A stretch of DNA of 64,000 nucleotides from Pandoraea eparura (GTDB taxonomy: Bacteria > Pseudomonadota > Gammaproteobacteria > Burkholderiales > Burkholderiaceae), in NCBI RefSeq assembly GCF_902459725.1, contig NZ_CABPSH010000010.1, positions 62,001 to 126,000 of the forward strand, given 5' to 3'. Positions 7,841 through 15,714 of the stretch are shown piece by piece. The number at the start of each line of letters is the position of its first letter. The stretch's first letter is position 1. The position numbers were made by a program, and so were the translations under genes. Under the pieces are notes generated by a model, which was not told the origin of the DNA, did no database searches, and worked only from the letters and a program-made list of their open reading frames with translations.

Positions 7841-8991
7841 TGCCGAATGCAGATCGAGTCGTCGACGCTCTGGGGGGAAAGCCCGGCGTCGATGAAGTAC
7901 GCGTACTGCTGACACAGGATGGCTTGCTGCTGACGGGATGGAAGGCGGTGAGGGTTACGCGCTCTATTGAGGTTGCGACATCGGCATTCGTGCTCACATG
8001 CTCGTCTGACGCGAACACCCTGAAGCTGCTCGCGCGCGAGGGCGCTCCTATCAAGGTTTCGATCGGCGATGACCTCGTGTTGTCCGGATATGTGGAGACC
8101 GTCGAGACGATCATCACCCCGTATAGCCATGACATCACCATCTCGGGCCGCGGCAAGCTCGCGGACCTGGTTGATTGCTCGTGTCGTCTGGATCGCGTCA
8201 ACGCGAATACCGGGCTGCAGAAGCTGTGCGCCATGATCGCGACGCCATATTCGATTGACGTTTTCGTGCCGCCGAACGGTACACAGGCTGTTCTCGATGC
8301 GTTGCCGGCGCTGCCGCGCCAGATTGTCAGCATCACCGAGACGGCGTGGGAAGTGATCGAGCGCTACGCGCGCTACTGCGGGTTGCTGGTATTCGAGAGC
8401 GAAGAGGGAGAGATCACGATCTCGCAGGCAGGCACCGAGCTTGCGGCTTCGGGCATTGCCCTCGGCAACAACATCGAGGCTCTTGTCTGCACGAAAAGCG
8501 TCCTGGGAACATTCAGCACCTACAACGCTGTGCTGAGCGCATACAGCGCTGGTGCGGATGATGAAAGCATCCCGAACCTGCCGGTGGTGACGGTGGTGGC
8601 GACGGGGCCGGCGGCTAATCCCGCTCGGCTAAGACCGACGTACTTTGTATCGGAGCAGAGCGCAACAGATCGGCGGTTTATCGAGAAGCGTGTCAACTGG
8701 ATGGCGTCGCGGGCTTATGGACGCGCACGGCGCGTACGCGCGCTCGTGGATAACTGGCGTGATGCGAGCGGCTCTCCATGGATTCCAAACATCAACTATC
8801 CGGTGTCCGCACCGGCGGCTGGCATCCCCGATAACACCATTCTTCTGCTCGCCGAGGTGACGTTCATCCTCGATCAGAACGGCACGCATGCCGAGTTGGT
8901 GTTCGGTCCGCGGCAGGGTTTCCTGCCAGAGCCGATCGCGCTGGACATTTTGCCGATGGACGAATCAACGCAAACACCAGTGGAGCAATAG
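7840..8991 (+). CDS. Baseplate hub protein, Mu gp44-like (gpD/gp27 class)
   Basis: The 383-residue protein has the pattern of Mu gp44 and relatives: an N-terminal domain 'LLLTGWKAVRVTRSIEVATSAF', 'IKVSIGDDLVLSGYVETVE' and 'HDITISGRGKLADLVDCS', and a middle region with 'TAWEVIERYARYCGLLVFES' and 'EEGEITISQAG'. These proteins form the trimeric hub (T4 gp27-like) that joins the tube to the spike. A late-control gene D-like domain is typical. Both ends overlap neighbours by one base (TGATG and TAGTG type), which suggests tight translational coupling with the tape measure and spike genes. Confidence 0.9.
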   Translation: MPNADRVVDALGGKPGVDEVRVLLTQDGLLLTGWKAVRVTRSIEVATSAFVLTCSSDANTLKLLAREGAPIKVSIGDDLVLSGYVETVETIITPYSHDITISGRGKLADLVDCSCRLDRVNANTGLQKLCAMIATPYSIDVFVPPNGTQAVLDALPALPRQIVSITETAWEVIERYARYCGLLVFESEEGEITISQAGTELAASGIALGNNIEALVCTKSVLGTFSTYNAVLSAYSAGADDESIPNLPVVTVVATGPAANPARLRPTYFVSEQSATDRRFIEKRVNWMASRAYGRARRVRALVDNWRDASGSPWIPNINYPVSAPAAGIPDNTILLLAEVTFILDQNGTHAELVFGPRQGFLPEPIALDILPMDESTQTPVEQ

Positions 8992-9554
8992 TGCTGCAAG
9001 AACTTAACCGGCTCGGGCGCCGCATTCTCCTGCTGATGGCGCGCGGTGCGATCGCGCTGGTCGACGACACGAAAGGTGTACAGACATTGCAGGTTCGTTT
9101 GAACGCGCTGGAGCTGATCCCAGACGTGCCGCGCTACGCAGAGTATGGATTCACGTCGAATCCGCCGTCCGGCACGCAGGCGCTCATCGCCTTCAAGAAC
9201 GGCGATCGCAACGATGGCTTCGTGATCGCGACGTCGAACGCGAAGTACCGCATGAAGGCGCTCGCAAGCGGCGAAGTTGCGATCAGCGACGATAAGGGGC
9301 AGTCGGTCTACCTCTCGTCGACGGGCATCGTAGTGAATGGCGGTGGCAACCCGATCATGCTGACAAATGCCTCAAAGGTGCGTGCCGAGACGCTTCTCTT
9401 CGAATGCACGGGTGACATTGTCGACAACTGTGATACGACCGGCCGCAGCATGTCTGCGGATCGCATGATCTTCGACGGCCACCATCATGTTGTGAAGAAC
9501 GTTCAAGGCGGCAGCAGCAACATCTCGTCGGAAGTTCCGACCGAACAGGAATGA
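8991..9554 (+). CDS. Baseplate assembly protein V / tail spike, Mu gp45-like
   Basis: The 187-residue protein starts with GTG at 8991, overlapping the hub stop. It has the OB-fold part of Mu gp45 ('LQVRLNALELIPDVPRYAEY', 'GFTSNPPSGTQALIAFKNG') followed by a repetitive beta-helix region. Near the C-terminus is the segment DGHHHVVKN (9474-9500), which provides an HxH pair; His side chains in this place bind an iron ion at the tip of P2 and phi92 spikes. The protein is the membrane-piercing needle under the baseplate. Length agrees with the family (Mu gp45 is 197 residues). Confidence 0.88.
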   Translation: MLQELNRLGRRILLLMARGAIALVDDTKGVQTLQVRLNALELIPDVPRYAEYGFTSNPPSGTQALIAFKNGDRNDGFVIATSNAKYRMKALASGEVAISDDKGQSVYLSSTGIVVNGGGNPIMLTNASKVRAETLLFECTGDIVDNCDTTGRSMSADRMIFDGHHHVVKNVQGGSSNISSEVPTEQE

Positions 9555-9557
9555 TAC

Positions 9558-10004
9558 ATGTCCGACATCTCTGTTATTTGGGACGTGGACAACAGCCGCG
9601 GCGATTGGCGCTTTGTCGCGCCGGTCCTCATCACCGGGAACGATCTGCAAACCGAAGTCCTCGTCAGCATCTTCACCGACCGTGTGGCGAATCCAGACGA
9701 TCCGATTCCCGATGGGACTGGTGATCCGCGCGGCTGGTGGGGCGACATCGGCGAAGACAAACCGATCGGCTCGCGCCTTTGGTTGCTCGACCGCTCAAAG
9801 CAGACGCAGGAAGTGCTGAACAACGCTCGCGATTACATCAACGAGGCGCTTCAATGGCTGATTGATGACGGCGTCGTCGCTAGCATCGATGTGCAGACGC
9901 AGTGGGTGCGCGACACGTTTCTCGGCGCGCAGATCACGCTCTATCAACCGACGGGCACGCAGATCGACATGACCTACGCGTGGGCCTGGAACCAGCTCGC
10001 CTGA
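9558..10004 (+). CDS. Phage GP46 family baseplate protein
   Basis: This 148-residue protein matches the Mu GP46 family: it opens with 'SVIWDVDNSRGDWRF', contains the diagnostic 'DPRGWWGDIGEDKPIGSRLW' and ends with 'GAQITLYQPTGTQIDMTYAW'. Members are baseplate wedge components of the T4 gp25 type and anchor the sheath to the baseplate. It lies between the spike and baseplate J genes with gaps of 3 and 1 bases, the same order as in Mu. The protein length is as expected for Mu gp46 (about 145 residues). Confidence 0.92.
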   Translation: MSDISVIWDVDNSRGDWRFVAPVLITGNDLQTEVLVSIFTDRVANPDDPIPDGTGDPRGWWGDIGEDKPIGSRLWLLDRSKQTQEVLNNARDYINEALQWLIDDGVVASIDVQTQWVRDTFLGAQITLYQPTGTQIDMTYAWAWNQLA

Positions 10005-10005
10005 C

Positions 10006-11169
10006 ATGCCATTTCAAAGAAAGACGCTTTCCACCTTGATCTCTGAGGTGGCCGCCGATATTTCGTCGGCGCTTCAGGGGGCGGATGCACTTCTGCGTTT
10101 TGCCGTGCTGAGAATTGTCGGCAAGATCCAGGCTGGTATGTGCCACCAGCAGTTTGGATACCTTGATTGGATCGCGAAGCAGGCGGTCCCATTCACGGCC
10201 GAAGATGAATATCTGCAAGGCTGGGCAGCACTGAAAGATGTCTATCAGAAGGAAGCGTCTAAAGCGCAATTGACTGCCCAATTCCCGGGGGTGGCGGGAA
10301 AGGTGCTGAGCTCAAGCACTCCCGTCGCGCGCGGCGATGGGGTCACATATACCACTTCAACGACTGGCACCGTCGACGAGACAGGGAACGTCTCGGTTAC
10401 GATCGTGGCCGATGTGGCGGGAGCAGCGGGCAACGCGGATCCGGGCGCATCGGTTTCGTTAAGCGTAGCGGTCGATGGCATTCAGCAGGGTGGCACGATT
10501 ACAGCAACGGTCAAATCTGGCGCAGACATTGAAGACAACGATTCTCTGCGGAGCCGGATGCTCGATGCGTATCAGAGCACGCCTCAGGGCGGCGATTCGG
10601 ACGACTATGTGCTATGGGCGCTCGCCATCGCGGGCGTGACGCGCGCCTGGTGCGCGCCGAATGGATTCGGTGCAGGCACTGTCGTCGTCTATACGATGTG
10701 GGACAACGCCGAATCGGCACACAACGGCTTTCCTCAGGGAAGCGACGGCGTCTCGCAGAACGATAAGGGGCCGGGCGGAGTACCGCGGGGCGCAGTCGCA
10801 GTGGGCGACCAGCTCGTTGTCGCTGACGCGATTGTCACGAAGCAGCCGGTGACGGCGCTCGTCTATTCGTGCGCGCCGATCGCTAACAACCTGACGATCA
10901 CGCTTTCAGGCCTCACATCGGCGACGTCGGCGACGCGCGCGGCGATCGCGGCGGCGATCGCGGATGTGCTGTTTCGCAACGGTGATCCACGGGCGGGGAC
11001 GATCAACCGCGACGACATTTCGGCCGCAATACGGTCTGTGTCGGGGACAAGCGGTTTCCTGATCACTCTGATTCAGGGCATCGTTGGTGTTACCACCACC
11101 ACCTATCCGGGGAACATCACGAGCGGGTTCGGGCAGCTTCCCGTCCTTGCAAATGTGCTTTACGTCTGA
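10006..11169 (+). CDS. Baseplate J / Mu gp47 family wedge protein
   Basis: The 387-residue protein carries the baseplate J signature: N-terminal 'FQRKTLSTLISEVAADISS', 'HQQFGYLDWIAKQAVPFTAE' with the typical 'YL-GWAALKDVY' segment, a central 'VSVTIVADVAGAAGNADPGA' and then 'DNDSLRSRMLDAYQSTPQGG' with 'DYVLWAL-IAGVTRAW'. It builds the wedge that links the central hub to the tail fibres (T4 gp6 class). It is one base from the GP46 gene and 6 bases from the gp48-like gene, as in Mu. No truncation is visible. Confidence 0.93.
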   Translation: MPFQRKTLSTLISEVAADISSALQGADALLRFAVLRIVGKIQAGMCHQQFGYLDWIAKQAVPFTAEDEYLQGWAALKDVYQKEASKAQLTAQFPGVAGKVLSSSTPVARGDGVTYTTSTTGTVDETGNVSVTIVADVAGAAGNADPGASVSLSVAVDGIQQGGTITATVKSGADIEDNDSLRSRMLDAYQSTPQGGDSDDYVLWALAIAGVTRAWCAPNGFGAGTVVVYTMWDNAESAHNGFPQGSDGVSQNDKGPGGVPRGAVAVGDQLVVADAIVTKQPVTALVYSCAPIANNLTITLSGLTSATSATRAAIAAAIADVLFRNGDPRAGTINRDDISAAIRSVSGTSGFLITLIQGIVGVTTTTYPGNITSGFGQLPVLANVLYV

Positions 11170-11175
11170 GGCTCC

Positions 11176-11772
11176 ATGCTCGCACCTAACTTGACCGCCG
11201 CCAACTTTCTCAAGGCGCTACAGGGACTAATGCCGCGCGGAAGGGTCTGGCCGCGAGACGCTGATGCAGTGCAGACCCAGGTACTTTCTGGACTTGCGCC
11301 GAGCTACGAGCGCGCGACAGCACGTGCGAACTACCTTCTCAAGGATGCATTTCCGGCCACGACCTATGAACTCCTTCCAGATTGGGAGTCGACGCTAGGT
11401 TTGCCAGATCCGTGTGCCGGCGTGGCGCCCTCGATTGCGCAGCGGCAAGCCCAGGTGCTGGCGCGCTTCGTGGGAGTCGGTGGTCCCTTGATATCTGGCC
11501 TGACGCAATTTGCCGCGCGCCTCGGCTACACGGTAACGATCACGCAGTACACGCAAGCTCGCGCCGGGATGCTGAAAGCGAGCGATCCGTGCTGCGGATA
11601 TGACTGGAATTTTGCCTGGAAGATCACGGCACCATTGAACACAATCGTGCGCGCTGTAGCTGGCGCGATGGCAGCTGGTGACCCACTCGCGGCATGGGGC
11701 AACAGCGTACTCGAATGCGAGTTGCGCGCGGTGATTCCCGCCCACACGATCCCAATTTTTGCTTACGCATAA
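11176..11772 (+). CDS. Mu gp48 / YmfQ (DUF2313) family tail protein
   Basis: The 198-residue protein contains the DUF2313 pattern: 'LMPRGRVWPRDADAVQTQVL', 'FPATTYELLPDWESTLGLPD' followed by a conserved Cys, 'R-AQVLARFVGVGG', and a Cys-rich 'ASDPCCGYDWNFAWKI' near residue 135. Family members (Mu gp48, prophage YmfQ) connect the baseplate wedge with the tail fibres, like P2 gpI. The gene follows baseplate J and precedes the fibre gene, the canonical order. Several Cys residues cluster in the middle of the protein, which is usual for the family. Confidence 0.88.
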   Translation: MLAPNLTAANFLKALQGLMPRGRVWPRDADAVQTQVLSGLAPSYERATARANYLLKDAFPATTYELLPDWESTLGLPDPCAGVAPSIAQRQAQVLARFVGVGGPLISGLTQFAARLGYTVTITQYTQARAGMLKASDPCCGYDWNFAWKITAPLNTIVRAVAGAMAAGDPLAAWGNSVLECELRAVIPAHTIPIFAYA

Positions 11773-11780
11773 GAGGTCAC

Positions 11781-13298
11781 ATGTTCCGTATTGATGACGC
11801 AACCGCCGCAACCGCGCTCCCAACACCGGAAGCAGCAGGCTCGGAAGGGTACTTCACCGAAGGTAATCCGACGGCCGGCACGCCCGCGACTAATGTGCGC
11901 GGATCGTGGCTGAACATGATTCAGGAAGAGCTGCGCGCTATCGTTGTTGCGGGCGGCTTGACGCCGAGTAAAACGACGTATAACCAAGTGCTGTCCGCGA
12001 TCAAGCGGATCTGCCAGAACACCGTCATCCTCGCCGACGCAGGGGCGGCGAACGCCTATGCCGCTGTCAATGCGACGCCGCTCGTGGCTGGAACGTGGGT
12101 CGATGGCGTTGTGCAGCAGATCAAGATTGCGCATGCGAATACGGGCCCATCGACGTATGCGCCCGATGGCCTGACGGCGATCCCCATCTATGGGCTCGGC
12201 CTGCAACCGCTTCAGGGTGGCGAACTAGCACTCAACGGCACCGCTGTTCTCATGCATGCGACGATCGCCGGTGTGAATAGCGGAAACCCGATCTGCGTGC
12301 TTATGGAATGCGCCGGTGGTGCTCAACAGGTCGCGCCGGCCACGCAGCCGCAGCATGCGGTGCAACTTGCCCAGCTTCAATCCAGTGTCGGCTCGACGGG
12401 GGCAGCGTCTTCGAGAAACAAGCTCTTCAACAGCGGCGCACAGGTGGCGATCCAGTCGACTGTGCCGACGCTTACCACATCGCCGCAGTACGGACCGGTC
12501 GAGATGATTGCCGCGTGGGCGTCGGGCGGCGCGATCACCGCTGGCACGCTGACGCAAGACACGGCAGCGCCCGTTGGTCGAACTGGGTACGCGGTCAAGC
12601 TCGCGGGTTGCACGCTGACAGGGGCCGGCCAGGTATCTTGGCGGTACCGAATGGAAGCGGCGGACGCGGTCAAATTCAAGAACCAGACCGGCACCTTTCA
12701 AATCGGCGTTCAGCACGATGTCGGCTCGGCCATCAATTACACGGTGGTATTCCGCAAGCCGACCACGACCGCTGATGATTTTTCCGCTGTGACGACGATC
12801 GGTACCAGCTCGGCGTCGTCCGTGGCCAGCGCGACCGGCGCTGTGGTCACGGCAACGCAGGCGTTGGGCGATTGCTCAAAGGGCTTGGAGATTGAAGTTC
12901 AGGTCGCGTGCGGCGCGGTCACGACGAAGAATTTCTGGTTCACCGAGTGGCAACTGGAGGAGGGCACCGTTGCGTCGGCTGTCGTGCGCAAGAGCTACCC
13001 GGACGACCTCAAGGACTGTCAGCGGTATGCCCTCCTGATTCCTGTAGGGACAATACATCTCAACGGTTGGGCAGGGTCGGTTGGTGCGCCCATAGGAACA
13101 ACCGGGGCTGACTATCCGGTAGAGATGCGCGTCGCTCCTAGCGTGCCCTCCATCTCCTTTTCCCTAAGTCAAGCCAACACGCCAAACATTGTATTCAATA
13201 CGACAAGGTCGTTGCGATTAACCACGACTGGCACCGTATCGGCGGGGCAGACTACTGCGTATAACAACGCCGCTTTCGTTATCACCGCGAGGCTCTAA
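11781..13298 (+). CDS. Tail fibre / receptor-binding protein
   Basis: The chosen start, ATG at 11781, has AAGAGG 5 bases upstream and gives 505 residues; an earlier in-frame start would overlap the previous gene by about 80 bases. The N-terminus (FRIDDATAATALPTPEAAGS then 'GYFTEGNPTAGTPATNVRGSW' and 'IQEELRAIV-AGG') is a common baseplate-attachment module in Burkholderia and Pseudomonas phages. Residues about 215-400 look like a beta-sandwich repeat ending 'FWFTEWQLEEGT', typical for carbohydrate-binding domains of fibres. The last 100 residues are more AT-rich than the rest, hinting at exchange of the receptor-binding tip. Only a 50-residue gene follows; no classic fibre assembly chaperone is visible. 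Confidence 0.85.
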   Translation: MFRIDDATAATALPTPEAAGSEGYFTEGNPTAGTPATNVRGSWLNMIQEELRAIVVAGGLTPSKTTYNQVLSAIKRICQNTVILADAGAANAYAAVNATPLVAGTWVDGVVQQIKIAHANTGPSTYAPDGLTAIPIYGLGLQPLQGGELALNGTAVLMHATIAGVNSGNPICVLMECAGGAQQVAPATQPQHAVQLAQLQSSVGSTGAASSRNKLFNSGAQVAIQSTVPTLTTSPQYGPVEMIAAWASGGAITAGTLTQDTAAPVGRTGYAVKLAGCTLTGAGQVSWRYRMEAADAVKFKNQTGTFQIGVQHDVGSAINYTVVFRKPTTTADDFSAVTTIGTSSASSVASATGAVVTATQALGDCSKGLEIEVQVACGAVTTKNFWFTEWQLEEGTVASAVVRKSYPDDLKDCQRYALLIPVGTIHLNGWAGSVGAPIGTTGADYPVEMRVAPSVPSISFSLSQANTPNIVFNTTRSLRLTTTGTVSAGQTTAYNNAAFVITARL

Positions 13299-13300
13299 AC

Positions 13301-13453
13301 ATGTATCAGCTATATGTCACCGATGGTTTCGTCACGCGCCTCTCGGACGGCGCAACCATTCCGTTTGCCGATGGCAACGTGGACTATGAGGAGTTCAAGC
13401 GATGGCTCGCGGCAGGTAACACGCCGCTGCCAGCCGATAAGGTCGCGCCGTAA
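13301..13453 (+). CDS. Small phage protein downstream of tail fibre
   Basis: A 50-residue protein (YQLYVTDGFVTRLSDGATIP then 'FADGNVDYEEFKRWLAAGNTPLPAD') starts two bases after the fibre stop. The 'Y--WLA-GNTPLPAD' ending is shared with many small proteins and fibre-assembly proteins next to phage fibre genes, where it may be a fibre-binding or chaperone element. Codon use is like its neighbours and a terminator follows, so it is likely a real last gene of the tail operon. Biochemical function is not known. Confidence 0.75.
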   Translation: MYQLYVTDGFVTRLSDGATIPFADGNVDYEEFKRWLAAGNTPLPADKVAP

Positions 13454-13482
13454 GCAGGCCGCTACCACCCACACACACCACC

Positions 13483-13504
13483 GCCGCCTTCGGGCGGCTT
13501 TTTC
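13483..13504 (+). terminator. Rho-independent terminator after tail operon
   Basis: GCCGCC, loop TTCG, GGCGGC and then TTTTTC: a 6-bp GC stem with a stable UUCG-type loop and a T tract, placed 30 bases after the small fibre-associated gene. Confidence 0.8.
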
Positions 13505-13518
13505 ATTTCCGGGGAACC

Positions 13519-13797
13519 ATGAATCAGGAACAGATCATGGAAATGTCCGAGAGCGATTTTCGCGCCTTCGTGAGCCAGCATCTTGCCGCGATGCGGGCCG
13601 AAATGGCCGCGAACACAGAGCAGACAAAAGAGACCGGTGAGGCCATGAAGGGCCTGATCGAGGTCTTTCAGATCATGCAAGGCGGCATCCGTTTCCTGGG
13701 CGTGCTCGGGAAGATTGCCAAATTCCTGACGCCGTTCGTCGCGCTCGCGGGGGCGGTGTGGGCATTGATGCACGGCAAATGGCCGGATCGACTATGA
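13519..13797 (+). CDS. Small membrane protein, possible holin
   Basis: The 92-residue protein has a hydrophilic N-terminal helix with many Glu, Met and Gln residues (about 1-55, likely coiled coil) and one hydrophobic segment at about 62-84 (LGKIAKFLTPFVALAGAVWAL), ending in a short basic tail. It overlaps the start of the endolysin gene by 4 bases (ATGA). A single-TM protein coupled to an endolysin is a candidate holin or pinholin, which is the partner a SAR endolysin needs. The topology alone does not prove this, so the call is tentative. Confidence 0.6.
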   Translation: MNQEQIMEMSESDFRAFVSQHLAAMRAEMAANTEQTKETGEAMKGLIEVFQIMQGGIRFLGVLGKIAKFLTPFVALAGAVWALMHGKWPDRL

Positions 13798-14270
13798 GCG
13801 ACACGTCGAATCCCCTGATAAAGCGAGCCATGGCTGTAGCAGCGGGGGGCGCCGTCGCGATCGCGGCCGTGCTCGTGCCCGCGTTCGAGGGATCCAGGCT
13901 CTCAGCCTATCTCGATCCCGTCGGCATTCCGACTATCTGCTACGGACACACGGCCGGCGTGAGGGTGGGGCAGGTGAAGAGCCAGGCGCAGTGCGACGAG
14001 CTGCTGCGCGGCGATCTGGGCATTGCGCTCACCACTGTCGACCGCCTGGTCAAGGTGCCGATGCCTGAGACGCGCCGCGCGGCCCTGGCCAGCTTCGTCT
14101 ACAACGCTGGCGCGGGCAATTTCGCGAGCAGCACCATGCTGCGCAAGCTCAATGCCGGCGATCCCGTTGGCGCCTGCAACGAGTTGCCCAAGTGGGTCTA
14201 TTCCAAGGGGCAGATTTTGCCCGGCTTGGTTCAACGCCGCGAACAAGAGCGGCAGCTCTGCCTCATGTAA
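13794..14270 (+). CDS. SAR endolysin, glycoside hydrolase 24 lysozyme
   Basis: Starting at the ATG at 13794 the protein has 158 residues. Residues 12-30 are a weakly hydrophobic, Ala/Gly-rich segment after a basic start, typical of a signal-arrest-release anchor. The GH24 (T4 lysozyme-like) triad is complete: Glu32, Asp41 and Thr47 with the Glu-8-Asp-5-Thr spacing, followed by 'CYGHTAGV', 'LASFVYNAGAGNFASSTM' and 'W-YSKGQILPGLVQRRE'. It cuts the glycan strands of peptidoglycan at lysis after release from the inner membrane. It resembles P21 R21 and P1 Lyz. Holin candidate directly upstream. Confidence 0.93.
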   Translation: MSDTSNPLIKRAMAVAAGGAVAIAAVLVPAFEGSRLSAYLDPVGIPTICYGHTAGVRVGQVKSQAQCDELLRGDLGIALTTVDRLVKVPMPETRRAALASFVYNAGAGNFASSTMLRKLNAGDPVGACNELPKWVYSKGQILPGLVQRREQERQLCLM

Positions 14271-14325
14271 CTGCCGCCATTTGAGCGGCTTATTGCTTTT
14301 TTCACCACCAGAAGGAACATCACAG

Positions 14326-14568
14326 ATGCCCAACATGCGCGCCAAGGTCCAACTGAATCGGATCGAACAATTCCAGAGCAGCGAGATTCTGCACTTCAAC
14401 GCCGTTGCGGCCAAGGCTTACCCGGCAGACGGGAGCGACGAGGACAACACTTATGCGAAGTACTCGCCGTCGGCTGAGTTCAAAATTCATATCAACAATC
14501 CGTCCCTGTTGGGCCAGTTCAAGGTCGGCGAGAAGTACTACGTCGATTTCACCCCGGCCCCCGTCTGA
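14326..14568 (+). CDS. Small phage protein, unrecognised
   Basis: An 80-residue protein starts at the ATG at 14326, preceded by AGAAGGAAC at a suitable distance. The sequence (MPNMRAKVQLNRIEQF, then 'LHFNAVAAKAYPADGSDEDN', 'YAKYSPSAEFKIHINNPSLL', 'GQFKVGEKYYVDFTPAP') looks like a compact beta-barrel. Similar small proteins with the 'F-VG--YYVDF-P' ending are frequent in phages of Proteobacteria, usually without known function. A terminator follows at 14594. It may be a moron with its own transcription unit, since it sits between two terminator-bounded blocks. Confidence 0.75.
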   Translation: MPNMRAKVQLNRIEQFQSSEILHFNAVAAKAYPADGSDEDNTYAKYSPSAEFKIHINNPSLLGQFKVGEKYYVDFTPAPV

Positions 14569-14593
14569 TCCGTCTGCCACTTGCGTCAACGAG

Positions 14594-14617
14594 ACCGCCT
14601 TCGGGCGGTTTGTTTAT
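14594..14617 (+). terminator. Rho-independent terminator
   Basis: ACCGCC, loop TTCG, GGCGGT followed by TTGTTTATTT. It is similar to the terminator at 13483 and ends the unit of the small protein before it. Confidence 0.75.
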
Positions 14618-14629
14618 TTCTGAGGGCAT

Positions 14630-15202
14630 ATGTCTGACGTCACCCAGACCCACGAAGAGAAGGAAACCCTGAGCGTCGACGTGATGCTGCCTGGCCATGA
14701 GCCGCGCACGACCACCGCGTTATTCACTTGCACGCGCAAGACGCTGATCGAACGCGAAGGCGGGCGGTGCTTCGTCTGCGGCGGCACTGAGCAGGACACG
14801 GGCCATCCGCTCGAGGCGCATCACAGCCCCATCGAGCGCAGCACCGCCAACCTGATCGACTGGTCTCGCTTCGCGGAAGACTGTCGCGCCGGCGTATGGG
14901 GCGCGCGTGCCCAGGAATTCGACTGGGATGGCTTCCTCAAGGGCGCGCAGCAAATGACTGTCGCGGGCGAGACGGTGCTACATCCCGACGTCACTTACTT
15001 GGTGCCGGCTGACCCGTACCTGTTCATCGATGACATGACGGTCAACGGCATGTTGCTGTGCAAGGACCACCACATCGGCAAGGACGAGGGCATCCACGCG
15101 ATGCCGTTCCCGCTTTGGGTCGCGCAGAAGTACGCGATCGAGGGCTACCGGTTCACGCCGACCGAGATCATCCACCACCACGAGAAGGAAACGACGAAAT
15201 GA
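14630..15202 (+). CDS. HNH-like zinc-binding protein, function uncertain
   Basis: The 190-residue protein contains Cys47-x2-Cys50 in 'GGRCFVCGG', then 'LEAHHSPIER' at 62-71, and a second group 'LLCKDHHIGKDEG' near residues 143-155. The pairing of a CxxC with a later C/D-HH and the 'HHIGKDEGIH' end resembles the treble-clef/HNH arrangement (Zn knuckle, HH motif, H-N/D-H like). It could be a nuclease or a structural zinc protein. It starts with a basic RBS-poor region right after a terminator and overlaps the next gene (ATGA). In phage genomes similar proteins are listed as hypothetical. Activity is not shown by the sequence. Confidence 0.55.
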   Translation: MSDVTQTHEEKETLSVDVMLPGHEPRTTTALFTCTRKTLIEREGGRCFVCGGTEQDTGHPLEAHHSPIERSTANLIDWSRFAEDCRAGVWGARAQEFDWDGFLKGAQQMTVAGETVLHPDVTYLVPADPYLFIDDMTVNGMLLCKDHHIGKDEGIHAMPFPLWVAQKYAIEGYRFTPTEIIHHHEKETTK

Positions 15203-15393
15203 ACACTCGCACGAAGGTGCTGTGCTATGCCGCGCTGCTCGGCGCCTGGGGCTTCTTCGCCTACGCAGGGAAGACGCCGGTCGATGGCTTCATCACGGCC
15301 ATCGGCGCGGCCTTGGCGACCCTGGGTGCAGTTCACGTTGCGGCAGGTAAGCCGCCGGCCGATCAGCCGCCGCCCCCGAGCGCCCCGCAATGA
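15199..15393 (+). CDS. Small two-TM membrane protein, holin-like
   Basis: A 64-residue protein begins at the ATG overlapping the previous stop. It has two hydrophobic segments, about residues 7-24 (VLCYAALLGAWGFFAYA) and 30-51 (DGFITAIGAALATLGAVHVAA), joined by a short turn, and ends with a proline-rich tail (PPADQPPPPSAPQ). Two-TM architecture and size fit class II holins, but the gene is 900 bases after the endolysin. It overlaps a lipoprotein gene by 4 bases, so the three-gene set 15199-16152 is probably one membrane-associated unit. Function not certain. Confidence 0.6.
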   Translation: MNTRTKVLCYAALLGAWGFFAYAGKTPVDGFITAIGAALATLGAVHVAAGKPPADQPPPPSAPQ

Positions 15394-15704
15394 TCCGCGC
15401 CGCGCTCGCGTGTGGGGTTGGCCTGGCGCTGGCGGCCTGCGCCGGCACTGCCCGGTACGAGGTGCGGCCGTTCTATGACGCCACCGGCCGGCTGATCTGC
15501 TGCGCGGCGTCAGTATCGAGCAGCAAGGACGTCGGCACCGTCACCGTACGCGTCACCAACACCCCCGACGGCTTCAGCCTCGACTTCGGCGAGACGGGCG
15601 TTTCTGCCAGCGCGCCGATCGCCGCCGGCGGCGGCATCGCTTCCAGCATTTCGACTGCCGTCACCAGCGCGGCGGTCGCCGCAATCAAGCTCACCACCCC
15701 GTAA
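15390..15704 (+). CDS. Small lipoprotein, unrecognised
   Basis: The 104-residue product has a signal peptide with lipobox LAAC, placing the lipidated Cys at residue 17. The mature part is rich in Val, Ser, Thr and Gly and has a 'YEVRPFYDATGRLICCAASV' segment with a CC pair, followed by beta-strand-like repeats. It overlaps the two-TM gene by 4 bases. A lipoprotein after lysis genes can be an outer-membrane spanin, but spanin lipoproteins are usually proline-rich and paired with a coiled-coil inner partner, which I do not see. An exclusion or envelope-modifying moron is an alternative. Confidence 0.6.
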   Translation: MIRAALACGVGLALAACAGTARYEVRPFYDATGRLICCAASVSSSKDVGTVTVRVTNTPDGFSLDFGETGVSASAPIAAGGGIASSISTAVTSAAVAAIKLTTP

Positions 15705-15714
15705 GGAATCCACC

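Noticed and set aside
2187-11772. Idea that the tail genes are a tailocin or type VI-like device instead of a phage
   Set aside because: A capsid gene and head-tail joining genes are present in the same operon, and an att site borders the element.
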